Positions 13,201-27,300 are shown, numbered from the stretch's first letter. The stretch: 64,000 bases of DNA from Paralichthys olivaceus (GCF_024713975.1 NC_091112.1:2712001-2776000), one strand, 5' to 3'. Notes: a model not told the origin generated them from the letters alone. Translations and numbers: made by a program.

Positions 13201-16200
13201 GGGCATCGTATGTGAGGAAGGACTCGAAGGACATGGTGGGCGTCTCAAACTCCTCTTCCTCCTCCTTGGGTGGAGAGTCCTTCGGTGCTCGTGGTCGCCC
13301 TGGGAAAAAAAGTAGCAGATGAAGTGCATTGTGGGAAGTCATGATTATCTCAGAAGTATCACTGTATTAAAAACATCTACATTTACAGTTTCAGGATGTT
13401 GTGTGATTAAAATAAGAAACTTGGAGGTTCAGTCGTACAAAAACACTCACCTTCATCTCCGCCTTTCTTCTTCTCTTCCCTCTTGCTCTCGTGCGTGGTG
13501 GACTTCCTGTTGTGTTTTGCAGGCTTCTGTACCGGACTCTGTCGCCTCTCTCTGTCTGCGGCACGTTTCTTTCCTTCGTCTGCTCCTCCTCCTCCTCGAT
13601 TGCTACTTATCTGTGTGTGGCGTTGCTGTCGTTCCTCGTCGCGCTCCCTGCTTCGGTCCCCGTGGTGGTGGTTCTTGCTGGGCTCTTTGTACGGTTTGGC
13701 GTGGCGGACTTCTTTGCGAGGAGGACTTGGCTCAGGCTCAGGTTCTGGTTCATGTTCATGTTCAGGTTCGGGGCTCTCATATTCGTCTGATTGGTAGCCT
13801 CCTCGCTGTGGGGGGCTGTACTGCTCGTGTTGGGGAGGAGAGGGGGAGTAGTTAGTGTGGTAGCCTCTCTCCTCCTCCTCCTCCTCCTCTTCCATGTAGG
13901 AGGGCTCTTCCTCGGGGGAAGGCTCCCGGGTGCGTCTGTGGGCGCCTCCATCATCTGCCTCTGGGCCTCGAGAGTGGGTGTGTGAGCGAGAGGCTTCTTT
14001 GGCGTGACTGTTGGTTCTGAGGGAGAAAGATGAAGAGCGGTTAAAACAATGGTGACTAAATTCACAGGTTCTACCATTGCTGTTTGCTTGCCACCTGAAG
14101 GTTTAGACCCAGATATGGATATAACGTCACGCACAGCATCACTCAATAAGTTACATGGAAAATTAAAGTTTCATTTAGGTGCTAAACAAAAACACGTTTC
14201 CAGTATTTAAACACTAACAACATTATAACAATACAAATTAACACACGGTTGTTGTGCTCTATGGTTGAAAGTTTTAAAAAAGGTGAACGCTTGATCATTT
14301 TATCTGACTGATTTCTGGAAAAATGCGTTTCCCAAAACTCTGACATCTCTAATGTTTTACTCTACTAAACATCTCTGGGACGGCAGCTTCAAAAAGGATG
14401 GTCGCCCATCCTGAGTCTGGTTTTCTTGGAGCTATCTTTCTGTTTAGAGGCTGTTTGCAGATCTGCAGTGAGAGTAGAGGCTCCTGCTTCATTCTTCATA
14501 TGTGAAAGACACTTTTTTTTTGTTGAAAACAGCTCAAATGTTTGAACTTTAATATACGTGGGAACTGTTGGGGATGTTTCAAAGGGCCATAAATCAATCC
14601 ATCTCCATGATCGCAGCAGGAACAGAATCCTGCACCACACAGACATGTGAGAACACAGACATGGACAGTTTACATGTTGAGGCACAGGAAAACCAGTAGC
14701 ATCAACAGTACCTGTCTGCAGACTGAGGAACCAGTTTCTTCCATTTGGCTATGAGGCTTTTTGCCACTTCTCCAGCTACGTCATGCTTCCTGAAGGAGTT
14801 CACAGTCTTTCCCACTCCAGTTTCCTACAAAAGACCAGAGGAGAATGAGTCCATGGTTTCATATAAAAACTCGACTTTTATCCTAAAACTGCCATTAGAG
14901 GTTAACATCACATTTCATTTTACTTTGACAGCCGTTATCATATCTTAGCCAACATGTTCTGGCTCCGCTGAAATCTGCCATAAATCTCACCGAGCGAGAA
15001 ACAAAAAGCTGAGCGAGCAAAGCATTTTGTTCCGTCTCGCATTGGGAGCTCATGTCTAACATCGCAGTCATGGATTGAATGCATTGCTCAAGAGCAGTTT
15101 GAACTATTTCACCACTGCAGCATTAGTTTCCCTTTTTGTGTTTGGAAATCAAAAAGGATGAATCATAAATAAATCAACAGATATTTACCACCAGTATATC
15201 CACAGTCATGGGAAGTTCCCCGAGTCGTTTGAGCGTCTTCAGTAGCTGCAAAAGAGAGAAAAACTGGTAATCCTGGTGTGCACAGTTAATTCCACTGCAG
15301 ATTGCTGCTCTGGTCTGAAAAAAGGAAGTGTTGTTATTTAAATTCAATATTTATCGTAATGTGAAAAAGGTAACGGCAGCTATTTTGTTAGAATCAGAAG
15401 GTTTTAAGATAAGAATCCTTGTTATTCTGGTGATTATAATGAGTCGGCATTAGACTGAGAGATTCACACAATTGTCAACAGCATGAGATTTGTCAAAGGA
15501 GGTTTGTTTCCATTTGCCTTTGTTTGCCCGTTAGTTAGCAGGGTTACTCAAAAACTACTAGACGTCCTCGATGGCAGGGAAGGTAAGGGCCAACAAAGAA
15601 CCCATAATCCTTTGAGACAGATTCGATTAAGGGGAAGGATCCGGGAATTATCTTTCACTTTCAGGTGTACTTAAAAGTTCAGTGTGTAAGATTGAGGTGA
15701 AAGAACCAGTTGGCAGAAATTGAACATCAAATAATCTTAGTGATGTTTTCACTCGTATGTTTCATGTTTCTTTACCCTAGAATGGGTCCTTCATATTTAA
15801 ATACTTTATATTTACATCAGGAGCGGGTCCGCTGTACGCAGGCCACCATGTTTTTTAAAGTAGCCCAGACTGGACATCTAAAGCATTTGAGTTTTTATGA
15901 CAACTGAAGTCTACAACAGGTTCTCTGTCCTTTTTGGAAGGGGAGGGGAGGTGAGGGGTGTTCAGCTGCAACATGCAACTTCACCACTAGATGTCACTAA
16001 ATTCTACACACTGAACCTTTAAGGCACTGACATGAATCCGTGTGAGCAATTAGGTGCAGCTCGACTGAACGTGAGGAGGCCGCTCTATTCTTAAACTTCC
16101 CTCCGGATCAATAAAGTATTTATAAAGCATTTCCACCTTCAGGAATGATGTTATTGTAGAAGTTGCCTGATCCTTTTATTAAACACAGCAGTTTGTATCT

Positions 16201-18008
16201 GAGCTGTGACTGTAACACTCAGTCCTGCCTCACAGAGACTGAAGGGTGTCGTGGCCTAAAGAGGCAGAGGTGAATTAAAAAACATTTCACAGAGCTGTAA
16301 CTCAACTATTCTGGTTCACCACTGTAACACCGTTACCTCTGGAAACCGGATTATGGCTCGTGTTGACCTACTTCACTGATCATCGCCGCTTTGTCTGATT
16401 TCAGCTCAGAAAGTAAACAAAGGAAACGTCACGCACCGTCCACTGACATCACGATCTGCCTCCACGGAACAAATCACGGGGTTCTAACACCAGACCTGTG
16501 AGCGGGGATGAACACGTTGTGCTGCAGCATCATGTCACATCATCAGGGGAACATCGGAGGCCTGGAGTCTCCACTGTAACGCTGCCTAGCTTAATGCTAA
16601 CAGCCACTGAGGCTACTTCACCATCAGATGAATTAACGCTGAGCCTCGTGTTGTTATTTTCACTTCTGACGCTATGTGCGCGCACGTGCGCTGCAGCTAA
16701 CAGGTGCTAATGTTTGCTAACAGCTAAACAACAACGTTATTACGAGTTAAAACCCCTTCATTAGCATGACGTCCGCACGACGCCTTCACGGGCTGTGGGA
16801 CAGGATGGAATCACAACGTGTGACTGTGTGGCGACTAAAATTCAAACTTGATTCAAAGGTTAAATTTATCCCTTTTTCAGCAGAATTTCAAACTTCACCT
16901 TCCAAAAACGTCAGATGGCCCAAACAAATATGAGTAGAGAGATATATAATTTATATCAGGAGGAATCTTAAGGGATAAATATCCCTGAGAGTGTCTGACC
17001 CATGTTTCTTTGTGGTTATATTCAGTATTTGCAATAATTTAAGGTTTTCATGTTCTCTTAGGCAGAGATTCAGCATCTGGAACAAGTGGCTGATAAATAT
17101 AATACAAGTAGTTATTGTCCTGATTGCATTCGTATAATGATTACAATTGTGTAAATACGTTTCCATGTTTGCATATAACTTTGGATTCTCTATATTTAAG
17201 CTGTACGTATATGTAACCAATGGATATTATTAGTATTCAATATTGAATTTACGTTTGACACGTGTTTACGTGTGACAATAACATGCAATTCAATCTCAAA
17301 GTGCTTTTTTATTTGACCTAAAACCAGAGTGAAAACTTTTTGGATAACAAGTCTTTCACAAAACGATTTAACAAGCTCATGACATCGTTGTTTTTTTTCT
17401 ATAATTTAACAACGTTTTATCAGTATTATTTTTATCCTTCAACTTATTTTTTCATACTTTACTTTACATACTGAAATCTCTTTAACATCTTTTATTTTAC
17501 TCTTTTAATCTGTTCTTTTTTTGGCCTGAAAAAAATGATTTTAAACTGTGTATGAAATGTGCTTTGTAAATAAAACTTTAAACACATCTATGGGACTACT
17601 TTGCTTTGGGACAGACATTTCCTCTCTTTCCTGACATTTAGTAATCGTCTGCAGATCATTGAGATGAAAATCAGGCTGAAAAACCAACAACAACCATTTG
17701 TTAAAACTGCTCAGATTGTTTGAGGCTTTCTGTGCTTCAGTATTTATCACTCTACAAAGGGCAGCTCGGCGTCAGAGGCTTTGTGATTTCTGGATTGCAA
17801 CCGCGGGCCCTGAACGCATCATTTAAAAACCGTCTCGTCCGGCTTCGTTTCTTCCTCCGGAGACGATCCGCCACGTTCGGGGAGACGCTCGGTGCTAAAG
17901 CCGGGACCGGCCCGCCTCCCCCGGGTCTGTCGTTACCTTTCTCGGCTCCTGGTTCTCCTGGAGCCGCGACTGAAGTCTGTCCACCGCTTCCAGCAGCTCC
18001 TCCGCCAT
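10261..18008 (-). CDS. eloa: Elongin A (RNA polymerase II elongation factor SIII subunit A)
   Basis: Twelve coding exons: complement of 10261-10322, 10431-10597, 11056-11185, 11543-11723, 11821-11918, 12003-12155, 12438-12549, 12968-13299, 13451-14016, 14712-14824, 15189-15245, 17937-18008. All junctions are in phase, giving 680 aa against about 770 in human. Exons 1-3 encode the TFIIS N-terminal-like domain (about residues 1-80; [32 protein letters not shown]). Exons 4-5 are a low-complexity linker rich in Glu, Pro, Arg, Ser and Lys, with the family block [12 protein letters not shown]. The Elongin B/C-binding BC-box [10 protein letters not shown] is at about 454-463, followed by the cullin-box-like region ([22 protein letters not shown]). 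The C terminus [18 protein letters not shown] is essentially identical to human. Elongin A suppresses Pol II pausing and, with Elongin B/C, CUL5 and RBX2, ubiquitinates stalled RPB1 in the nucleus. The start ATG at 18008 is the only one fitting the TFIIS-N reading frame. The shorter length comes from the linker. Confidence 0.96.
15668..16022. mobile_element. Non-autonomous DNA transposon (MITE), hAT-like, inside eloa intron 1
   Basis: The left end reads TTCAGTGTGTAAGATT and the right end is its near inverted complement (AAATTCTACACACTGAACCT), so there are terminal inverted repeats about 355 bp apart. Internal phrases ACTTCACCACTAGATGTCAC and GGCCACCATGTTTTTTAAAG recur at about 26.03 kb (end piece only) and, inverted, at about 41.24-41.42 kb. 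No transposase frame. The superfamily is a guess from the end sequence. Confidence 0.7.
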
Positions 18009-19673
18009 GTTTACTGCTGGTACCGTCTCCCGGAAACTACTTCATCCGGACTGAACACAGGCGAACAAAGAGGAGGTTCCGCCTGATTTAGTGTCCGCCA
18101 TCGAGGTTTTAAATCAGATCAGAATTAAACACAACGAACCGGCTCCATTATGCGGATCTGACGGTTTCATTTCTAATTGGACAGGAACGAGCTGAAGTTT
18201 GTCCATTAAAGTGAAGAAGAGTGAAAGGCGGAAATACGTCACCACGCAGGAACACCTGTTCACGTGACGTCACTGAAAAACGCTAATTTAGCCCCCCCCA
18301 GCCCCGCCCCCTACTCAATGTCAGCTGTGGCCCCGAGGCCCCTAGCCCCGCCCCCACGTGCTAAAGTCAACTTTCTTATCTTTTTTTATTGACGTTAGCT
18401 CATCTCACATGTATGTTACATATATGTGACATGTACTTCACATGTGACATACGACACACAAACAGCTCATCACTTTTCATGTCGTATCACATAACATGAC
18501 ATTTTGTTATTATTTGTCTAATAATAATCCAATATGATACTACGACTACTAGTACTAGTACTACTACTACTACTAGTACTACTACTACTACTAGTACTAA
18601 TAATAATAATAAGCTTTATTTATAAGCACTTTTCTCATCAAAGTTACAAATTCCTTCACGAAAGGATAAAACAACAATAAACAATAAATAAAAATGAAAG
18701 TGAAAAATAGAATTTAATTAAAGTAAATGAAATACATTAAAAATAAGTGGTGGTGGATCTATGGATGACAGTTTTGGCCAACACATAAACAATATGGCCC
18801 TCATGCTGACTTTTAGAGGTTTGAGCCATAACTTTGAAAACCTCATTTTCATTAATCAGTTGACTAAAAGAAAACATCAGGCAAAAATGTTTAAGATGTT
18901 TTTTTTAAATGTCACGAATTTGAGATTTTGCTGCTTTTGCTTTTCTTTTAATAAATTGTTTTAAATTGAATATCCATTGATTTTTCCACATATTAGATAT
19001 GTAGTATCCTCTTTATTCTTATCTTCTTCAGTTACTGTAGATTATTTTGTAAATACATTTTTTATTTGATATTACTGTCTTTATTTCTTCTTCTTTATTT
19101 ACTGCTTACTTATAAACCCTTTCTTTTCCCACTATAATGGAGCTTTGCAGCAAAAGCTTTTCCACTCCATTCCACTTATTTGGCAAATAAATATCTTGAA
19201 TCTTGAGTCTAGTATATGAGGGTGTAATAATATATAATTGTTTTATTTGACATGCTAAGCCATAAATATAGTACATGCACATGTTTTAAATCCATCTGTC
19301 CTGAGCGTTTCTCTGGGTTTGTTGGTTTGAAAATGTGAAAAAAAACAAGTCAACAGTCAAATAAAAACAAATCTAACACTTGAAACCCTGCGGCCTCCTG
19401 GGTGAGGGGGTGAGGGGGTGAGACGGGATTGGAGGTGAAGTGAGCTGCCCTCTTTTGGGATATTTTTAGAGGGGAGGGCGACGAGAGGCTGCCTGTATTT
19501 GGAGATGGAGGTGGATGCTGGAGGCGGGAGGTGGAAAATGGTAGAAGAGGGTGTGATGTGAGCTCAGGGAGGCAGTGCTGGAGCTTGATGGGAAGGGGGG
19601 GTGGGGGTCCAATCATACGTCACAGCTTTGGTTGGGACCCTGATCTCTTCCCCTCTGATTCTGACACACACCT

Positions 19674-19706
<33 letters not shown>

Positions 19707-21182
19707 GCACTCCGACAGAGGACGGAGGGACGAGGCAAAGAGGAACCAGGGACAGAACAACAAAGAAAAAGAAAGAAGGTAGAACAGAATCCAAAGAGAG
19801 AAGACGAGAAAGCAAAAGACGAGAAGAAGAGCAGGAACCAGGGAGGATAAAGAGGTAAAATACATTTGACTTTGAAACATCACAATTTGTTAAATGGACT
19901 TTACACCTTGACTGTTTGTAGTTCAGAATTCCCACTTGCTCTTTTATTTCCTTTTCAAACTCCTTAAATCTCCCAGTTTCATTGAGAAACTGCAGATAAA
20001 GTGACACACGTCTCACGACATCATCACAAAGTAATTTGCTGTAATATTATTCACGGTTGAATGGAAAGAATGTGAATCAGTTGCCAGCTGCTGTCAGGAT
20101 ATCACTGTATGGCCGAGGGTGTAAGTCTTTAAAGTGAAATACACACACACATGTTGTGGGGTCAGCGCCTATAAATACACCCTTGAGATAAGAGGTGCTG
20201 TGCAGGGATCAGAGTGATGTGTGTGTGTGTACATGTACAGAATATATACACACACACACACACACAGGTGGTGGACAAAGAAACTGAAATCCAGTCGCCG
20301 CACATTCGGATAAATGCAATTTGTAAGATTTTGGGTTAATTTAAGTTTATTAAGATTGAATTAATTAGATTCAGTTGGATGATATTTTTAAATGACCTCC
20401 AAATAATCAGTCTTTTATATTAGAATTAACTGTGGCAAAAACAAGGACTTTCACTCGACTCTCAGATCCAGATGCCACATGCAGCTGTTCGTAAGTGATA
20501 AAGTGTTTTAAACCGACTCTACTCTTCCATGGAAACAAACAGACATTAGACGAGACACAATTAGAGACTTGCCGGTGAAAACTTTGAAAGACGAACATAT
20601 TTGTCGGAGCTAAAAGGGCATGAATATTACACATACAATTACAAAGCTGTTGAGAAATAATATTGTTTCTCTGGACGTCAATTTTTCATTTTTAAGATCC
20701 AGAATGTTTCTGTCTCTGCAGCCACATGCATAAAATAACAACAAGTCTTGTGACGGCATGAAAACAACTGTCGTTAACTGCTTTGGGTGAAACTTTGAGA
20801 ATTCTGAGCGATGTGGTGACTGCGTAGTAAAAACAGTTTCATCACTGTGACATGATTCTAAACATAAAGTTAGTAAAGGTAAAAACAAACGAGGAGGCGA
20901 CTTTGTGAAGGTTAAAGATGTGAATAAAGTAAATTCAAATCAGTCCAGAGAAATCTAGAAGGAGTGAGGTGAAGGTGAACGTTATATCTGTCCAGCTGGA
21001 TCGTTATATTCAAAGATTTATATGAAGAACTTCATTTTTGATTTCACCTTGATTCCATTCAAGAGTGAAGTACCGAAGCCAATATTAATATTGGTGGTGT
21101 AATAAAGTACTAATCAGGAAGTGGTTATATCCAGTGCATATACACATCTATGTACATTATGGTTGTGCTTATATTTAATAAC

Positions 21183-21370
21183 AAAGATAAGATAAGATAA
21201 TATAAGATCAACTCTACTGATCTCAAACTGGGGAAATTTAACTTGTTACAGCAGCAGTTAGTCAAAACGAAGATCCCCGTGAAACCAAGAAAGTGCAAAA
21301 AATAAAGTAAAAATAGGCAAAGAAATAAAAGTAAATAAAATATATCAAATACAGAGATATGCACAAAGTA
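21183..21370. mobile_element. Fragment of a dispersed teleost repeat (GATAAGATAA...GGGGAAATTT)
   Basis: Starts with AAGATAAGATAAGATAA, then CTCAAACTGGGGAAATTTAA and TTACAGCAGCAG, ending near a GTGCAAAAAATAAAG run. This phrase order is common across fish genomes next to retroposon ends. Class uncertain. Confidence 0.5.
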
Positions 21371-21945
21371 TACATCTTTCATTCCAGACAGGAAGTCGAG
21401 ACCACAATGTGATTGATTCATCAGAGGGATCGGAGAGGAAGGAAACTTGTATCTGTCTGTTTTGGCGTCTGTCCTGAAGCATCGACCACAGAACAGGAGT
21501 TGGAACCAGTTGTGTTCAGAGTGTGATTCCCACTCTGCTGATGTATTTCAGCACCAATCAATCGTTCTCATAACTTGTTGTGTCCAAGCCAGAGCAGGCC
21601 GTGATGGATTTGCAGGGAAGAGACTCATAGAAGTGGATCAGCAGCTCCTGAGGCAGGGTGAAGAGAAAACAAGGTTCCAGCTGCTCCACAGACGATAACG
21701 GAGAATAATGTAGAAAACTAAACATGAAGAATACAACCACGAGTAGTGAGCTACTTAGTTTGATCAGTCAATCAGTCACTAACTTCAACTGGAGGCAAAA
21801 ACTACACATGTAAGAAAATAAAAACATTTATTTACACTTACTATTAATGCAAATTCACTCGGGGGGAAATTAGTAAAATAAATAAAATGATAAAATATCT
21901 TTGGGAAATCTGGAAACTTTATTCTTCATATACTTGACATTGAAT

Positions 21946-21984
<39 letters not shown>

Positions 21985-22172
21985 AGAAATGACTAGAAAG
22001 AGTTAAAAGGTTTGATTAATATGAGTCAGCAGCGTTCTGGTCGTAGAAGAAGAATCCAGTAAAATGATCGACAAATGCTTTGAGATGATTGAATTCACAG
22101 TTTCAGGATACCAGTAAGACTATATGTTGTTTTGAAAGAAGATGGTGTTGTTGGTTACAGTTTATCTCTCAG

Positions 22173-22210
<38 letters not shown>
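22173..22210. repeat. (GAT)n microsatellite
   Basis: Twelve or so GAT units followed by GGGGGTGGGGG. Confidence 0.9.
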
Positions 22211-23029
22211 GGGGTGGGGGTGGGGGTGAGGTCTCGTTCACAGTTTGGTGGATGACGGAGCAGCTGCTCTCTGCATTAACCTTGGTCCCAGATATTTCTG
22301 ACTGACCCCGGCACAGTGAAGATTATTTTAGTGCCAGCGAATCACCCGGTTCAGATCTGTTTGTCTGAAACGTCACCGAAGCTCTGATCTCACTTTTCAC
22401 ACACGTTATTCTCACTAGTGTAAAGTTTCTATATATACATTTAACTTACTTTACTCGAGTAGCATTTTCACTTTATTCTACTTTAAACTTCTACTCACTC
22501 ACTATTCCACAGAGAAATATCCTCCTTTGTTTTTAACTACATTTATCTGAGAGTTAACTTTTGAGTTATCGGTTCTTTTTTCATTTTATTAACTGTTTAA
22601 AGCTCAGAGAAGTAAAAGAAATCTGTTTTCCTGTCGTTTATCTTCCTCACGACCTCACAATTTATCTTGTGACCCCTTGAAGGAGGAGCTTGTTTTATCA
22701 CCATCCTGCCCTCGTCGTCTGCACCGTCGCTGAAGTTATCACCTCTCCCCTTGTTTGTAGTGGCTCTGTGTGTCTGCGATCATTTCACTGGGAGGGTCTC
22801 GAACCCATACAGACCTGTGTGGAGGGTCTTCACCCTACATGTCTCTGGGTCATGTGACGTAATGAGGTGTTCCAGCTGCTGGAGGTTGCTGTTTCGGCTG
22901 TTTTAAAGGGGATTGCCACATCCTCAGCGGCCTGTGCAGAGTCTGACAGTGACCCCCCCCCTCTTCATGTGACACCCACAGCAGCTGCCGTCCTGAACGA
23001 TCGTGTGTCCTGTCCATGTGTGGAGCCTG

Positions 23030-23100
23030 TTGGCCTGCGAGCCAATAGGGGCTATTTAAAAAAGAGCCATGTTCTGTGAATGAGGAGGGGGAGTGAGGTC
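23030..23100 (+). promoter_or_regulatory. Candidate core promoter of the klhl31-type gene
   Basis: A CCAAT box (GAGCCAATAGG) sits directly before GGGCTATTTAAAAAAG, which can serve as a TATA-like element and is one base off the MEF2 consensus. E-box motifs CAGCTG lie just upstream (about 22873 and 22980). KLHL31 is known as a striated-muscle gene in vertebrates, so muscle-type elements would fit. The distance to the coding exon (about 1.3 kb) requires a leader intron. A fitting acceptor (CTTCAG) ends at 24131, which would put 5'UTR and start codon in one exon, 24132-24682. Confidence 0.45.
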
Positions 23101-23455
23101 ACCGGTGGCTCACTGTCGCTGAGCTCAGAGAAAAGATTTTCCACTCGGGCTACAACCAAACCTGCAGTTTGAGAAATCTGTGGTGTTTCGACAAAAGCTT
23201 CAAATGGAGCCAAAATTTAAACTCATGTGAGGGGGAAAAACTAAGGGATTAAAAGAGTTTTATGATGAAATCAACTTCAGTTCATTATCTCAGAGAGGTT
23301 TCTTGATTCCCACAGTTGTGGATTCTCTGCAGACGAGCTGCACAAAATAAAAAAGACAAAAACAAGCTCACAGTTTTGTAAATGTTCAGTTTGGACCTAA
23401 TGTGCATGAAGCTGCTCCGACAACAGATACACAACCAAACCCAGGAAACAAGATT

Positions 23456-23500
23456 TAAGATTCCTTTTATTGTCATTCAGGAAAAACACAAGTTTACAAA
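23456..23500. mobile_element. Short fragment of a dispersed fish repeat
   Basis: AAGATTCCTTTTATTGTCAT plus ACACAAGTTTACAAATTAAA resembles the common fish repeat with TTTATTGTCATT and ACAAGTTTACAACG phrases. A related phrase is at 33459-33490. Confidence 0.4.
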
Positions 23501-24371
23501 TTAAATATTATGTGTCTGCTAAGCAGATATAAAAGCTTTCTAAAAAAAAAAAAGCTAGATATGAACCATTTATATCCAGGAGACTCCGTGCACAGCGCTT
23601 CTCTCCTGTTTGTTTACTGGGTCACCCTCTGCACATGTGACCCCTCCCTCCTCGGCTCTGTGCTGACCTGGACCTGGACTCATTGCGAGCGTGAATAAGA
23701 TTCCCCAGTTGCTCTGTGGGTGAATCGCAGCAATGAATGCTGGGAGGTACTGTAAACCGCAAACCCCGACCCTGAGCTCAGCTTCACACGCACCTGTCAC
23801 TCACCCGGACTCCGACAGACACACAGTGATCCTCAGATAGATTTCAGAAATGTTACTGTGTGTGTGTTTTGTTGTGTTGTGCATTGTGCATCTGTCAGTG
23901 TTTATGCAACATTTGCTCTGAACGGATTTATCTTTCATAATCTTAAATATATAAAGACACAGAAAGAGATGAAACTTTTTTAAGTGAGATGGAAAGTTTT
24001 CCCTTTGGTTTCTTTGGTTTATTCTAATTTGTGTATAAAAACTAAAATATGTTGTTGTTTTACAAACACAATACGCTGTGTCTTTGCTTTTAAATGGAAA
24101 GTAAAGTGTTTGTCCTTTCTCTCTCCTTCAGGTGCTGTGTGCTGTGTTGAAGCGAAACCACCAACGAAATCTCAAACAAACCAAAACACCAGTTTGTCCA
24201 TCAGACTGTTTCTTCTGCTCCGAAGAAGACGAAGACAACACGTAGCTACGACATCCAGCCGACAGCTTATTTCTCTGTTATAGAAGTGAACCAGAGTCTC
24301 TGTCTGTCAACTCAGCAAATTAATTTACAGTCAAACATTTGCTGAAGTTAATTCAGAGTAAAACTCAAACG

Positions 24372-27300
24372 ATGGCCCCCAAGAAGAAGGCCCCTCGTCA
24401 GAAGAAGCCGGCCATGGAAACCATCTCTCAGGTGATGGAGACCACCACAAACCAGCTGAAGGTGGAGAGCCTGGGCGATGGAGTGGTGGTGGTGGAGAGC
24501 GGCGTGAAGAAGATCGAGCAGATGGCGGCGCTGGACATCGCTCAGCTGAACAGCCTCAACCTGCCGCTGCCGCTGCCCGTCATCAAGCCCGGAGAGAGGG
24601 GCCTGGGCCTGGGCAGCGAGCTGACACGACCCCTGCATGGTAACGCCGTGCTGGAGGAGCTCAGCAAGATGCGACAGGAGAAGTAAGTTCTGATGTGATA
24701 TCCAGCTGCTCTGTGACGGACTTCGTGTTTTTAATTCACAACGTACTTTGACATGCTCCTGCCTCAGGTTCCTGACTGACCTGGAGTTGGCCTGTAAGAC
24801 AAAGGCCTTCGACGTCCACAAACTCGTCATCTCGTCTGTCAGTCAGTACTTCAGAGAGATTCTGGCCAAAGATCCCAGCATGAAGCGTCTGGAGCTGCCG
24901 TCGCTCTCCCCTCTGGGTACGACGTCAATATACTCTGTGTCCACCTGGGAGAGGGTTCAGTGAAGAGACTGATCATTTGTTCACGCAAACTTTAAGGAGC
25001 TGGAGTCGCCATCACTTTATTTTAAAATCTAATCAGGGTCCCAGACTGTTTAAAGATGAAATTAGCAATGTTGTGTTGAATGTGTGGTCGCTCTCCGTCT
25101 GCAGGCCTGGCCAACGTCATCACCTTCGCCTATCTGGGTCGCGTCCACATGTCCCTCTACACCATCGGCTGCACCGTCTCCGCCGCCGCCACCCTCCAGA
25201 TCCCCCAGCTCCTCAAGATGTGCATGGACTTCCTGCTGGCCGAGCTCAACGTCCAGACCTGCGTCTACATCTGGAACATCGCCGCCGCCTACAGCCTGCC
25301 GCCGGTGTGCGACGCCGCCCGCCGCTTCGTCCTGGAGAACTTTGTGCAGTTTTCCGAGACGCCGCTGTTCACCCAGCTGACCCTGGAGCAGATCTCTGCC
25401 TTCCTGCAGGACGACTTGCTGGTGCTGCCCTCGGAGGTCATGGCCTTCCAGGTCAGAGGTCACACTTTGTCTCTGAAGTTCGATAGTTGAAATCTTTAAT
25501 TAGGCTAAAACAGGATACATGAACATTTCTTAATGAATTTCAGCGTCAGAATAAATCACAGCTGTCGTTTAATCTTATCACAGATTTAATCCTCAACTCT
25601 AACTCCTCAGCTCACAGGGTTTTTGACATGAACACACTCTTCGCTTCTCGTATCATTAGTGAGGAGAAATACCAGAGATCTTCATCATCAACTCTCGGGC
25701 TGTTCTGCTATTTTCATCCAGCCCTCAAAACAGACCCCAGACCAGCTGTTCAGAGCCAAACACAGAGCCACGAACCGAAGGCCGCCCCCCCTGCAGGTCG
25801 AGCGTGAGCAGAAACCAAGTATAACTCTCAAGAGGAGAGCTGCGTATATTAATACACGACTGCAGGGCGGATCTAAATAGACAGCTGAGGGATGGAGAAA
25901 AAGTGGAGGCTGTATTTATAAACTGACGCTTCATTTGGTCAGGTCAAGTTTTAGTTTTAAATTAAATCAAAAGCTTTGTAAAACTCTGTGTTTTTAAATG
26001 AGGGTCTCTGTCATGTAACATGGAGCTGCAACATGCAACTTCACCACTAGATGTCACTAAGTTCCACACACTGAACCTTAAAATCAGAAGAAAACCATAA
26101 ATGGGACTTGTTGGGAAAGATGAGAAGAAGAAGATTGTTTCAAACGTAAACTAATTAATTAATAAAGATCATTATCCAGGTTTGTTTTAATTTATCAATA
26201 TAAATTTGATTCATCAGTAATTCGGAATCCAAAAACTGCAAAACACTGAAAAACAGGTTCCAGTCTTCATCACCAGCTACACTTTGGTTTTATTAAGTAT
26301 TTTGGTGTCTGATATAAAATATGATGATGATCTTTATATTCTAACACGAGACACTGACCTGCTGCATGTTGTATTTCTCTCTCTCTGAACACGCCTCTCT
26401 CCAGCTCGCCATGAAGTGGCTCGACTTCGATGCCTCTCGTCAAACTCACGCCGCCGAGCTCCTGGGTCACGTTCGTCTCGAGACGATCCCGGCCAGCGAG
26501 CTGGTGAGTCAGATCCAGCCGGTGCCCCGCATGATGCTGGACCCTCAGTGTCACCGCCTGTTGGTGGACGCCATGAACTACCACCTGCTGCCCTACCAGC
26601 AGAACTCCCTGCAGTCCAGACGCACGCAGGTTCGAGTGGGTCAGCAGACTCTGCTCACCATCGGAGGCCGTCCGTCCCTCACCGAGAGGGCTCTCAGCCG
26701 GGAGGTTGGTCTACGTTTGCTCTCAGAAATCTATGTATTCTTTTAAGAAAATCCCCCGGTGACCTTTGACCCCGGTGTCCAGGTGCTGTGGAGGGACCCT
26801 CGTGAGGGAGGAGCCTCCTGGCGTCACCTCACCCAGCTGCCGGCGAAGAGCTTCAACCAGTGTGTGGCTGTGATGGACGGGTTCCTGTACGTGGCCGGAG
26901 GAGAGGACCAGAATGACGCCCGCAACCAGGCCAAACACGCCGTCAGCACGCTCAGCAGGTTCGACTGAAGGACACGTACATGAAACGACATTAACAACAA
27001 CTGTGTCACTGACTGTGCCCTTTAATATAACCCTTGTCGTGGGGCCCCAGGACAAAAGTGAGCTGCTGGGGCCCAAATTTATCGAGTTCACCAAAGCAAG
27101 GGCCGGTTTCTTATCATGAATCAATTCTTTGTGGTTCAGCAGCCGAAGAACTGACTCTCCACCACAAAAGCAGATTTGCTTCACTGGCAGAAATAACTCA
27201 CAGTATCATATCTAAGAACTGGTCCAAGACAGAACCAGCTCTAATTATGAGCTTTATCCAAAGGTTTTACTCTTGAACGTAGAAGATGGGTGTCCGCCTC

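Larger units (their letters stand above)
18080..23030. other. Spacer between eloa and the klhl31-type gene
   Basis: No coding exon recognised. It holds a short GC-rich eloa promoter flank to about 18360, ACT/AGT/TAA trinucleotide runs at 18541-18614, a purine-rich stretch at 19390-19620, a CA tract at 19667-19706, a purine-rich tract at 19710-19860, a GATAAGATAA-type repeat fragment at about 21183-21370, a TG tract at 21951-21980 and a GAT tract at 22173-22210. Confidence 0.5.

Noticed and set aside
13319-14146. Frames of 99-179 codons opposite or out of phase with eloa exon 4
   Set aside because: Shadows of the low-complexity eloa linker. The minus-strand frame that joins in phase with its neighbours is the real one.
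23285-23698. Short open frames near 23.3-23.7 kb as upstream klhl31 exons
   Set aside because: No similarity to the KLHL31 N terminus, which is complete from the ATG at 24372.
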